Positions 32,592-43,068 of a stretch of 64,000 nt of DNA are shown one piece after another. A program made the position numbers and the translations under genes. Position 1 is the stretch's first letter, and the number at the start of each line of letters is the position of its first letter. Location of the stretch: positions 107,215,769-107,279,768 of the forward strand of contig CATQJL010000001.1 of the NCBI GenBank assembly GCA_958299035.1. Direction: 5' to 3'. Source of the DNA: Cylicocyclus nassatus. Its lineage: Eukaryota > Nematoda > Chromadorea > Rhabditida > Strongylidae. The notes beneath the pieces are model-generated. The model had not been told where the DNA came from. It did no database searches and saw only the letters and a list, made by a program, of their open reading frames with translations.

Positions 32592-34443
32592 TTAACTTCT
32601 CAGTTGAAATCTTATGTATAAAAAATCGTAGGTGATAAACATAAACAACGTAGGCTTGGAAATGTCTCCAACTGCGATACGGTCTCCATCAGGCGATACA
32701 CGAAGCTCGTGAGCTTGGTCGAAAGGACGGCTGGTGGGTCCAAAACCGTATTGAATGAGGCCAGTACTAGCCCGACCGACAAATACACGAGCAGGGCCCT
32801 AAAGACAAACTGCATGGCAAGATGTGCGGTATGCATAGAAAGGAACAGACAACTTCGCGATCAGCTCGTCCAGGGACCATACCTAACATTGTATGTATAG
32901 GGCATTTGAAAAATCGTGACGATGGGGCGATCGCGCGCGACACGCACGCCACTAACGAAAATCGCATTTTCTCCGTTTTCATCTCTAATCGAATGGTTTT
33001 TTGCTCATGTATGATATTATTTAGCCACTGGAAGTGACTGAGCTGAACGTTGATGTGATGCCTGCTCATGTAGGCGCAATGTCCGCAGTCAAATTCGTCG
33101 TCACGATTTTATAAATGAACTATATCTACAGAGTAGATGTTTGTGAAAAGGCTGAAAACGATAAATTATCACTGAGAAGGGAAGATAAAACGCAAAACTT
33201 ATACCTAGCAGCCCACCCATTGCATTATAAAATCTCCCTTATAGACGACTCTTGCATCTTTCGTTCTCACGGTCAGCCACAAACAAATGGTCTCCGCCAG
33301 CCGCTGAAGCAACGATATCATGCGGAAGAGCAAATTGAGCGGGACCTGTCAGGCAGACCAAATTGGCCCTGAAACAGATCCCACAGCTGAAACCTCACAA
33401 GAATACAATCGATATACCATTCTTTTTCCAGTAGCAGCTTCTAGTTGTACGATGCGGCTATTGCAGTATCCGTCAGCGACAAAAACATCATCATCGGTTT
33501 GGACAACATCAGCTGGCTTACAGAAATGGTTTGCATCGGCATCCGGTGATTTATGCCCACCCTCCCAAACAAGATCAAGGTCTGCTTATTTGAGTATCGC
33601 GATGATATCAAGAGCCCAATTATAAACATTTCAAAAGTTTCCAATCGTCTTCGCTTGGGCGGACTAGCAGAAGAACTTTCCGATATTTCCAGGAAGTGTG
33701 CCTTATCACTCGCGCGACATTTTTCGTGGTCGTCATTCAGCAAAAAAGTACCTTAATGAGAAAATAAAAAAGTTTGCACAAAAAACCAGAGAAAGTACAA
33801 AAAGATGGATAACATTGATCAAAATCCCTAACGTCCAAAGACCAAACGCTACAAAACTCACCCTTTCCATTGATCCTCCATTTCGCTACGATCTTACGTC
33901 TGTAGTGTACAAATAGCCATCCCGGTCTACATGGATTCCATGTGGCATATAGAATCTGCAAATCAAGCCATTTTCTTTTTTTGAAAATATATTGCAAACG
34001 ACATTTGAGAGCCTCTCTATTGTTCATTCAGACTACAGTTACGAGTATTTTCACATAGACCAGAATACAAAATATGTACACAAAAATCTACAGCTACAAA
34101 AAATTGACATGCCTGTTCTTTCCTAGCTTCTTCAGTACACGAGTTTCATTTCCGTTGAAGCTAACACTCAAAATCACATCATCCTTGATTGGCAGTCTAT
34201 TTTCACCCATCACAACATTATACTGATCACATGAGCTGCAAAATAGTCACCTTGTGACAAAATCAACAAGAACTTAATGTGAAAGTCATACTTCTGGTCC
34301 CATGCTCGACCCGCTCTATGGAAGATGACTAGAGTGTTCTCATCTTGGAATGATAACCCACTACTCTGGCCTAGTTTCACACCTCCAATGCTTGTAAACG
34401 CTCCTTCTTCGACTACCCCGAAAAGTAACTGTTTTGGACCAGT
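32592..34443 (-). CDS. peptidyl-alpha-hydroxyglycine alpha-amidating lyase (PAL), partial gene model
   Basis: PAL cleaves peptidyl-alpha-hydroxyglycine to the alpha-amidated peptide plus glyoxylate, completing neuropeptide amidation in the secretory pathway. Minus-strand exons: 34443-34292, 34236-34113, 33955-33862, 33581-33399, 33345-33250 and 32798-32592. Family landmarks appear in order: VIFHRAGRAWD (active-site Arg), FYMPHG, NHFCKPADVV, VADGYCNSRIVQ (Tyr), ALPHD, VADRENER (Arg) and FDQAHELRVSPDGDRIAVGD (third His). All three zinc-ligand His positions and the catalytic Arg/Tyr/Arg known for this family are kept. The intron after the second exon uses a GC donor (AACAG/gcatgt). Problems: the first exon with start and signal peptide was not found; about 35-40 residues between the last two exons are unplaced; and exon 33955-33862 loses frame after YLYTTD and regains it at VAKWRINGK, suggesting a small deletion or base error. 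It could be a stand-alone PAL (C. elegans pgal-1 type) or part of a bifunctional PAM; no hydroxylase exons were seen. Confidence 0.85.
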
Positions 34444-35782
34444 CTAAAGCATGAAAGCCATGAGAAAAATGAATGCGATAGAAGAGCGGGTGAATGGCAG
34501 CTATTGACCGGGAAGACCGACTGCGATTTGAATTGCGCGCCGTCCGCGCTAAAACGCAAATTCAGTTCGAGGCTAGAGGCGGGCCAAACTTACATCGCCT
34601 TTTGCCTCCATGCGCTCTCTCAAACTGGGTTTCGTCGCCTTCCAGCCTACACCCGAAGCAACTGGGGGGGGGGGGGGGGGAGGAGGAGACGACATCCACT
34701 GTGGCCCTCAGCCGGTGCGCGTGTCTGAGATCGCCTTGCCCGTTGTGTGAGATGCAAGGACACCTCGGTGAACTTGGACGTCGGTCCCAGGACGATGCGT
34801 GGACGTGTCGCTTCCCCTAAAATTTTGCAACAGCCAATTTCCTCGCTTCGTATCTCCTAAGCTTTTTCGTCACTGGTAAATTCTGAGAATAGTAATATGT
34901 ATGATTCTGAATGTGGGTACAACCAGCATGTTGTTCTCGTCGTTCGGAGCGTGATTTGCAAATGTAACTCCAGTAGTAGTTGAGGTAGTTTATTCTCAAG
35001 TTTACTTGCATGTTCATAGGCAGGTACGTATTTGCGATAGTAAAAGAAAGTTCATATGTGCTCACTTTTCATAATTGTTATTTCCAGATTGAGTATGGTG
35101 AAAGAGTTCAGCCCACGAGGTGGTGGTGGAGGTTGGTTGGTTCTCATTCCCACGTTATATCTCAATCAAAACGATACAGTAAGAATGTGTTGAACTTCTG
35201 ATTATCTCGATGGTTGCACAGGCATGCACTACAATGTAATGCGTTTCATGCAATTTATTTCTTTACGAGAGCTCGGTCCTGGCTGTTATTTCCGAGTCAG
35301 TACGTAAACGGACAAGGGTCAGAGTTGAACTTTCTTATTTTTGGTGCAAACGTAATATATAAGTGTCAGAGTCGAACTTTCTTTTGGTGCGTAATATATA
35401 TGTGTTTGAGAGGATTGGAGCAACTTGCTAGCAGTGTTGTATACAAATAGTCAAGCAAATTATCGACTTCAAGCAGGTCGTCCTTGTTTCGTAGTGATTA
35501 ACAGATTGCGCCATGGCTTGGGCAAACTTTGTTCTCTGAACCAGACCGCTCAAGTAACTCCTTCTTGCAATAATCAGAACCCTATCGATGACGTACACTC
35601 AGGAAGACCGCATGCTAATAAGGCAGGCCTTGCATCTCGCTCCAAATTTGGACGTTAACCAGAAATCTGTGGCAAGAATTGACAAAGCGCCACTAAGGTT
35701 TAGTCAATTTCATGCTTTGAACCGATTTTCTAATATCCTCTGCTTCAAGAGTAGTTTAGTAGTGTAGATGGATGCAACGGAA
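34444..35782. other. no recognisable gene; likely PAL upstream intron or flank
   Basis: Contains a G-run (about 34663-34681) and several short frames. The PAL 5' exon probably lies here or beyond, but no ATG-plus-signal-peptide exon in phase 0 could be supported. No terminal repeats were seen. Confidence 0.4.
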
Positions 35783-36617
35783 CTATTCCACATTAGTTGA
35801 CCCAAAAAATGAAAATCGTGAATTTTGCTAAAACTTCGTCTAGGGGAGTTATTTGGTATGCTGAACACGAATATGATGTTTATTTCGTGCGACAGCGCCA
35901 TCCGGTGTAGTTACGGTAGAACTACGGTAAGGGGTCAAAATCATGGATTTGCCCGAAACTTGGTCCATAGGGGTTATTCGGCCCGCTGATGCCAAATACC
36001 ACATTGGTTTTGAGCCGTAGCGTCATTTTCTCGGGTTACGGTAGCCACACGGTAAAGGATGTAAAGCATAGTTTTGCCTGAAACTGGTGTACGGTGACTC
36101 GGGCGATCGTGAAGCTTTGCGCACACGAACACCGTCGCGCGCTACACACCCTGCTGCGGCTTTTGCCTAAGCAAAGCACAGGGGAAGGATACATTTGCCG
36201 GTTTGTGATTCTGACTTCTACCGTAAACCTACCGTAACCATGCATGGAGATGTTTTCGTGCGGAGAAAGTGTGACATTTCTAATCAGCATGTCGAATAAC
36301 CCCTCTGTGCGAAGTTATAGCGGATTTTGAGATTTTGACTCCCTACCGTATACCCACAGTAACCCGAGAAAATGACGCTATTATACAAAACCAATATGAT
36401 ATTCGGCATCAGCGGGCCGAATAACCCCTCTGGGCCAAGTTTCGGGCAAATCCGTGATTTTGACCCCCTGCCGTAATCCTACCGTAACTCCACCGGATGG
36501 CGCTGTCGCACGAAATAAATAAACATCATATTCGTGTTCAGCGTACCAAATAACCCCCTAGACGAAGTTCTAGCGAAATTCACGACTTTCATTTTTTGGG
36601 TCAACTAATGTGGAATA
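35783..36617. mobile_element. palindromic element, 835 bp, unknown superfamily
   Basis: Ends CTATTCCACATTAGTTGACC and exact reverse complement. The interior mirrors itself in blocks: GGCGCTGTCGCACGAAATAA, CCGAAACTTGG(T/C)CC and AAATGACGCTA each occur in both orientations. It is rich in CTACCGTAA / TTACGGTAG motifs. The target duplication is not clear because the palindrome reaches the flank. Confidence 0.75.
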
Positions 36618-36803
36618 GCGCCGATGCCCAACTCAAAACCTTTAACCGTAAGTGGTGTACAAAGGAGATCAGGTATACCTTTCCAATCATATTGTGCAGG
36701 TGTCTCATATGTTTTTGATGTCATCGTCTCTTCCATGGGTGTAGGCACGCATCGTTGATCCATTCCCTGACTTACTTCATCCACTTCGCTATTGGTCGTA
36801 CTA
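36618..36803 (-). other. coding-like remnant between two mobile elements
   Basis: The minus strand is open throughout (SEVDEVSQGMDQRCVPTPME and on) and contains a good donor-like site (TGGAAAG/gtatac). Composition is protein-like, with Met, Trp and Cys. It is sandwiched exactly between the element ending at 36617 and the one starting at 36804. Not recognised; it may be an exon of a host gene or of an older element. Confidence 0.25.
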
Positions 36804-37587
36804 TTAGGTTGCCCCAAAAGTAAACCGTATTTCTAAATAAATCAAACTGTTTTTGTTTTCCTGGCAGAATGTTGGGTATCATTTGATGAGCGGAGCAGGC
36901 GCTGCACAATGACCGCAGAAGATACATCTATGTCGTAATCTAGGTAAAGTTTGGAGCAAAAATCGAAGAAAAATTTATTACCTGAAGATCGGATTTTTGC
37001 AAAGAATAATCGTGCGGAACTCAAACTTGGCCATTATACAGTAGACACACAGTAGTACTCAAATATGCCTTTAGTGGATTTTTTCCGAGCTTAGAAAGCG
37101 AGAAAAAAGAGGTGGTCTAAAAATGGCAGACTCCGCCCAAACCCCTCCCACATATGTCATTGTATACTACAATTCTTACTAAGTGCAATTTCAAAACCTT
37201 AGCCCTGTATGTACTCTTATAATCGATAAATACCAAGTTTTACGTGAAAAACCCGAAAAAATGGCATTTTGGCATTTCGAAACCATCTTTATTTCTCAAT
37301 TTTAAGCTCTGGAAAAAATCAGTAAAATTATTCGGTACTACTATGTGTCTACTATATGAGAACCAAGTTGGAAGTCCATAGGAATTTTCTGGAAGGAGAT
37401 CCGATTTGCAGGGTAGCTGAAAAATTTTGATTTTTGGATCCAAATTTTACCTGGATCGCGACTTAGAGGTTCATTGGTGATCATTTTATAGCGCTCTTCG
37501 CTCTATCGAATGGTGTCCCAAGTCTGCCAGGAGAACAACTACAATTCAGTTTATCTAGAAACACGGTTTACTTTTGGGACAACCTAA
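36804..37587. mobile_element. mariner-like element, TTAGGTTGCCCCAAAAG family, 784 bp
   Basis: Ends TTAGGTTGCCCCAAAAGTAA and TTACTTTTGGGACAACCTAA, flanked by TA. The inner inverted blocks (ACCGTATTTCTAAATAAA and mirror) are short; the centre is not palindromic. No transposase frame recognised. Confidence 0.8.
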
Positions 37588-38433
37588 TAACTTCACCAAT
37601 AGCCATTGGATGAGGAATAAAGTGGATTGAGTTTGGCAAGCGCCCATCGTTGAGTCGTTTGGTTTTTCAGTGGCCGTAGATTGCTTAGCACCTGCCGCGC
37701 GGCTGGAATCTCGCAAGAGCACGTTTTTGTACATCAGCGATTAGGTACTACTCAATCATCTGCCCGTGCTGTGCGTTCCGCAATCTAAAGCAGTCTATGC
37801 GATCAACGACTCAGTGGTAGATCAAGAGGCGAATATTTATTTATATTCATTTATTGGGTGGTGAAGACCAGATAGCAAATCCTAAAATCTAGCACATAAC
37901 TTTGCCTGTTTTCCAAGACAGAACGGAAAAAATGCATGCCCGTGCTGCAAAAAATCTTGCAGGTAACCCCCTCTTAATTAAGTCCGCTTTCAGCTAAGTC
38001 CTACCAAAAGATAAGTTTTGGAGAGAAGCAGAATGCATGTTGTAAGGGTTATATCTGCGGACGGACTTACAGACCACTTGAAATCCATTTGTTCGTGCCT
38101 AGCTTTGAACATCGACACGCGGGGCGGTTGGAGACGCTGGGTCCGAAGCGCAATAGGCTTGCCACAAACGACACCTCACTCTGACGTATTTTCATAGACG
38201 AACAGGAAAAACAACGCAGAAATGGGCGTAAAATTTTTTGACTTAAAGTTACCCCTCTCAGTTTTGCGACAATCGCTCACTTACGCTAGTCAAGAAAAGT
38301 TGCAGTCAATTAAGTTTTACATAGCCTGTATCTGCCCGATTTTGCGTTGGAAAAAACGCCGTCTTATCTGTGAATGAGCTCATGTATAAACGATCTATTT
38401 CTGGAGGGGGGGGGGACTACGTTGTTGGACTTA
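37588..38433. other. no recognisable feature
   Basis: Unique-looking sequence; short frames only. A G-run at 38405-38415 precedes the next element. Confidence 0.4.
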
Positions 38434-38886
38434 CAAGGGAATGGTCAGAAGTCGAAGTGGCCAATCCATGCAAATTGTATACCATTCGATGCAGCATAAC
38501 ATGCTGATTTCAAATCTGTCTTCCATACCTGCAGAGCGCCTTTGTAGGTGAAGTTATGAGCAGCTTTATTGCGAAAAACGCGTATACAAAAATTGCGGAA
38601 TTAGGAACATTATTGCTCTATCAACTCACCTCTAGGTGCGGGTCATATGAAGTGACCTAGTTGCATGTTTTGGTCCAACACTGAGTCGAAAATGGCCTTG
38701 TACGGCCAAGTTTGCACTTTACACGCATTATTTCTTAGCAAAATAATGGCCTTCAACGGCTTATAATTTCGTCCACAAAAGCGCTCTGCAGATAGGGAAG
38801 ACAGATTTAGAGTCAACGTTTTATGCTGCATCTAATGGAATGCAGCTTGTATGGATTGGCTACTTCGATTTCTGACCATTCCCTTG
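38434..38886. mobile_element. PIF/Harbinger-like foldback, 453 bp
   Basis: Ends CAAGGGAATGGTCAGAAGTC and near-exact reverse complement, with an exact TTA duplication (38431-38433, 38887-38889). The arms stay inverted inward (GTGGCCAATCCATGCAA; ATTCGATGCAGCATAA; TCTGTCTTCCATACCTGCAG) almost to the centre. A close relative is at 61651-62088. Confidence 0.9.
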
Positions 38887-40121
38887 TTAGCGTTTAAAAA
38901 GTATTCGAAACCTTGAAAGAGATATATTAGGGGTCATCTGTAGTAAACCGCAGGCTATGGATCAGCGTTAAGGCATCAGATGTTTATTCTGCGAAAATGT
39001 GAAGAATGAACCCTGCAACCCTGCAAATAGGAACGAAATTTAGGTACGAGTACTTCTTACGAACAAACAGCGAAGCTGCAGCTGCATTAGTGTCCCCTTG
39101 CGACTGCAGACGCCTTGTATCTCGTGCGAGGCTTAAAGGCAGCGGCTCGGAGAATAGACTTACCTCAGAATTTGACATAGATGGATAGGAGGCCCTTTGG
39201 GGGCGAGCCAAGCTCCGCTCCCCTTCCTCCTTTCGCTCCCCTAACACCTTGTGCGGACGAGTATATTCGCCGCTAGAAAACGCGCCGTCACTCGTAGCTT
39301 CGTAGGGCAGAATTGTTCTAGCGCTCTCTACCTCCTTACTCTGCGTCTCTGACGGCAGAGAAAAACGCTCACTCGTCCGCGCCCGTCTCAAAGGGGTTCC
39401 AAAGAGCGAGGTTTTCCCCATGTGCTAAGGGGAGTTCATGCCGTGATTCAGGAGGCGGAATAGCCCCAAATCTGCCAAAACCCTGAAGTTAAAAATCTGC
39501 CGAGTCGCTGCCTTTAATGCGGAGGAAAGCCCAAGCAGTTGCATGCTATGTTCAGACTTGTCATTCTGTGTTCAATTTCTGTTATATGTTGAAGGTCAAA
39601 AACCCATGAAGAAAGCTGATTTTGGTAAATGTCCCGACCAATTTTCCCGGAAAAGTGTCCAGCTTAGAAAGTTGTAACAAAACAAGTAGTACGCCAACTC
39701 ATCTTCCTTTCACATTTGAAAACGTGTGTAATATTAGCCTAGAGTTTTGACTCGTTACCGTCCACCCCAAGTTGAGGGTCTTGAGCTTTTGGCAGAATAT
39801 GATAATAGGATCCCCTATCATGCCAAAGCCCAAATGGAGGCGCAAAATGTCGTTTCGGAGGCGAGAAAATTGCTCCGAAATAACGAAGATGCACGAGGAC
39901 CCCCAGACGGCACTGCCCTCCCCATCCATGCCCGCCCATTTGTGCACGCCCATCCAATCAGCGTTCCAGAAAGCCGGCCTCTATGTTCTCGGGAACGGAA
40001 ATTGTCTGAGTTTTCGCTTATTCTCGACTTCATATTAAGAATCAGGGATATGAGATGGCCCTGAAACGACAAAGATGTGGAAGTCGAGAGGTGGGTGGGC
40101 GGTGCCTTCGACTGTTGGGCT
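38887..40121. other. no assigned gene; contains an unexplained 145-codon open frame
   Basis: The minus strand at 38984-39421 is open for 145 codons, Ser/Arg/Glu-rich, with no recognisable domain. Its CTCTGCGTCTCTG patch recurs near 60960 and 61300, which points to repeat origin. A second overlapping-frame region at 39700-40070 also gives no family. No terminal repeats were identified. Confidence 0.35.
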
Positions 40122-41110
40122 CAAACCAGGCGTAGAGAGATTGCGTAGCCGCTGTACTGCACAAACTTCGCTAAAAATGTTTTACTGAGTTTGTCTCTCG
40201 CCAACCACGGTAACCAGTAGCCCGCACTTGCATACGCTGAAACTGAGGTTTCAAAAAAGTACTCCAAAATGAAGTTCAGTAATCAGAATGAACCATTCAC
40301 GGCCAAAATTGGGATTTATATGTTTTCGAGGTCCTCCTTTTCAGTAACAATGTCTATTTAGCGTAAAAGGTCAGGACACAAGAGTTACGAACAAATTTTG
40401 AAAATCAGAATGCAACGGTTAAAACTAGAGAGCCTGTTTTCAAAATTATCTGTGGTGAAACTAGAAACTGGCTTGTATTTGATCACGGTTGTGCATTTAT
40501 CTACTCTAACGGTTTCCCCTTCTCCGCATTGCACGGTTCGGACCCTATAAAGGTTTCCCTCGGGCAAAATGCCGCAGGCGCACAAAAGTTGTAACCTGTA
40601 TTTCATGTAGCCATAATTAGTTGACTGGTATTGTTTCGGATGATTATCCAATTCAAAATCGATTTGAACATTTTGTGCAAAGTACTTCTTGTGTTTTATT
40701 TTGCGAACAATTGTTACTATGAAAAAGAACCTCGAAAACACATAAATCCCAATTCTGCCATGACTGGTCCACTGAAATTCCTGAAATTCCTTTTACCTGG
40801 AATACTTTTTTGAAATCTCACTTTCAGCATTTGAAATCTCACTGCATTTGAAATCTCGCTTTCATCTTTCAGCAAACAAACATTACTGAAAAGGAGGACC
40901 TCGAAAACATATAAGTCCCAATTTTGACCGTGATTGGATCATTGTGATTAATAAAATTTAATTTGGAGTACTTTTTTGAAATCTCAGTTTTAGCATATGC
41001 AAGTGCGGGCTACTTTATTTCCGTGGTTGGCGAAAGACAAACTCGGTAAAACATTTTTAGCGAAGTTTGTGCAGTTACAGCGGCTATGCAATCCCTCTAC
41101 GCCTGGTTTT
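40122..41110. mobile_element. foldback element upstream of fib-1, about 1 kb
   Basis: The left arm starts AACCAGGCGTAGAGAGATTG and the right arm ends CTCTACGCCTGGTTTTG. Mirrored blocks include AACTTCGCTAAAAATGTTTT, TAGCCCGCACTTGCATA and AAAAAGTACTCCAAAAT / ATTTGGAGTACTTTTTT. Inside, ACTGAAAAGGAGGACCTCG and its mirror form the inner part. It ends about 280 bp before the first recognised fibrillarin exon, so it may overlap the operon promoter. Confidence 0.75.
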
Positions 41111-41386
41111 GCCTACTGTACCAAGTCAATGACATGTTGGGTTCTATTATACAGTGTCCTCTGTCGCCCAATCTCTTTGGTATTTTTCGTTGTTTTTCTG
41201 TCACGCTTTCTTCTTCTTATACGCGGTATTTACAAGCAGTGGAAGCATATATCTACTTGTTTAGTTATACTAGTGATTTGCTTATGTGCGGTTTGCGCTT
41301 GTTGATCAGTTTACCATAGCTCTAACTCTGCATAAAAATGCCTATCCGATTTTACGTAACTCTTCTAATTAGTTGAATTGTTTCAG
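41111..41386 (+). other. fib-1 upstream region, holds the unresolved first exon
   Basis: Fibrillarin exon 2 begins at 41387 after ttgtttcag and needs one base from exon 1. ATGTGCG/gtttgc at 41285-41291 would supply it in the right phase (giving Met-Cys-Ala). ATGCCTATCCGATTTTAC at 41338-41355 looks more like the usual start (Met-x-Arg-x-Phe) but is out of phase and would leave a 31-bp intron. Promoter elements were not identified. Confidence 0.4.
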
Positions 41387-42811
41387 CATTTCGTGGGGGA
41401 GGATTTCGAGGTGATTACAAAGGTGGAAGTTTTCGTGGAAGAGGTGGCGGTGGGGATCGTGGTGGTGGATTTCGTGGAAGTCGTGGTGGAGATAGAGGCA
41501 GTTTTAGAGGTGGACGAGGAGGATTCGGAGGTGGAGACCGTGGAAGGTGATTCAGGTTTTTTTGTCAGTAGTCAAGAGTTTTTACGGGTTTACAGTTTTA
41601 GGGGTTCTCCACGAGGCGGACGCGGCAGTCCTCGTGCCGGTAGGGGATCACCTCGCGGAGGTAGAGGAGGAGGCGGCATGAGAGGAGGAAAAACTGTTGT
41701 TATCGAACCACATCGGTATGAGGGTGCGTTTTACTCTCATCTAATTAGCGCTTCTGGAATTGATATTTTCAGGTGTCTTCATCGTCAAGGGTAAAGAGGA
41801 TGCTCTTGCTACTAAGAATATGGTTGTTGGGGAATCTGTTTATGGTGAAAAGAGGGTATCTGTTGATGATGGTTCTGGAACCTCAATTGAGTACCGAGTT
41901 TGGAATCCATTCCGATCTAAGCTCGCTGCTGCCATGATGGCTGGATTGGAGAATGTACATATCAAACCAGGAACGAAACTTTTGTATCTGGGTGCTGCTT
42001 CTGGAACAACAGTCTCTCATTGCTCGGATATAGTGGGAACCGTAAGTGCTGAAATCGCATTGATATAGCTACTCTTATTTACTATACGCAGGAAGGCATT
42101 GTCTATGCAGTTGAATTCTCCCATCGATCTGGTCGTGATCTCCTTAACGTTGCTAAGAAAAGGCCTAATATCGTTCCTATCGTTGAGGATGCTCGTCATC
42201 CGCATAAATACCGCATGCTCGTTGGTGAGTTTCCTAGAAGTTAATGTCACAAGACAATGTCTTCGATGGCTTAGCGTAGCTGACAGTCGCCTGAGAAAGT
42301 GTATTGTAATTGCAAAACTTGTATAGATATGCGCTATAAGGCCATTTTGCACTAGCCTATCCGCGGCATGGCAGATACATAGTAGCGATTTTTTCTTGCG
42401 CAAATGTTTTCGTCAGGTGTTGGCACTGCAGGGCATTACCCACCGTCGGATCTTCTAGCCATTATATTGTGTCGGCTTCTTAACCGCACACGTATATGTC
42501 ACTACGAATCTATTCCAAAGCTGTTTCCAGGTATGGTAGACACTATCTTCTCGGATGTTGCGCAACCTGATCAGGCTCGTATTGTTGCTCTAAATGCTCA
42601 TAATTTCTTGAAAAATGGCGGACATGCAGTGATCTCAATCAAGGCCAACTGCATTGACAGTACCGCAGAACCGGAAGCTGTATTTGCTGGAGAAGTCAAT
42701 AAACTGAAAGAGGAGAAGTTTAAGCCTAGGGAGCAGGTCACTTTGGAGCCGTACGAAAGAGATCATGCTGTTGTTGTAGCTGAGTATCGAGCAAAGGGTA
42801 AAGGCAAATAG
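41387..42811 (+). CDS. fib-1: fibrillarin, box C/D snoRNP 2'-O-methyltransferase
   Basis: Fibrillarin is the SAM-dependent methyltransferase of box C/D snoRNPs. It acts in the nucleolus on pre-rRNA with NOP56, NOP58 and SNU13, and also methylates histone H2A on Gln. Exons: 41387-41546, 41596-41723, 41773-42041, 42092-42224, 42531-42811, plus an unresolved short first exon. All junctions are GT-AG and in phase. The first two exons encode a Gly/Arg-rich (RGG) domain of about 95 residues, including repeated RGSPRGG. The methyltransferase domain follows: [18 protein letters not shown], the SAM-binding loop [48 protein letters not shown] and [23 protein letters not shown] ends the gene at 42811. 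Length is about 325-330 residues, slightly short of C. elegans FIB-1 because the RGG part is smaller. It is the upstream gene of the pair with rps-16. Confidence 0.95.
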
Positions 42812-43068
42812 TTTGCCTTGCTGATTGTTATTGTTGATTTTTTGTTGATTTGTGAATATTATGTCGATGTATAGCATGGTTACAGCATGTGTGCTGATAA
42901 ACAGTCACTGTTGATTTGGAGAGCAATGAAGATTTGTTTCATTGTGTGTAGAGTTGGGTTTTGGTAGTAGCCTTTCATTGTTTGGTCAGTATATGTTTAT
43001 TGTGAAACACTCCATTTCCAGCTGTTATGACTGTTCTGTTATTTAGTAAGCATATGCTGCAGGGTGCA
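42812..43068 (+). promoter_or_regulatory. intercistronic region of the fib-1/rps-16 pair
   Basis: It holds the fib-1 3' end and the rps-16 5' end. A possible poly(A) signal variant GATAAA lies at 42896-42901. A clear splice acceptor (catatgctgcag) ends at 43062, six bases before the rps-16 ATG, with no ATG-bearing exon upstream. That is the layout of a trans-splice site (SL2-type in C. elegans operons). No separate promoter was recognised. The spacing of 257 bp is longer than the roughly 100 bp common in C. elegans operons. Confidence 0.6.

Noticed and set aside
33640..33756. Plus-strand gene at 33.3-33.9 kb
   Set aside because: Its frames are the reverse complement of PAL exons and introns.
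33598..33770. Extra PAL exon (LLNDDHEKCRASDKAHFLEI frame)
   Set aside because: Joining 33862 directly to 33581 restores phase (G + AC gives Asp) and matches the PAL fold order; the frame between them is intron.
38984..39421. 145-codon minus-strand frame as a host gene
   Set aside because: No domain, no splice-supported neighbours, and part of its DNA recurs in the 61-kb repeat mosaic. Listed only as unexplained.
41378..41794. 138-codon plus-strand frame rich in Val and Glu
   Set aside because: It is a shifted reading of the Gly/Arg-rich fibrillarin exons and runs through two introns; the RGG frame with spliced exons is the real one.
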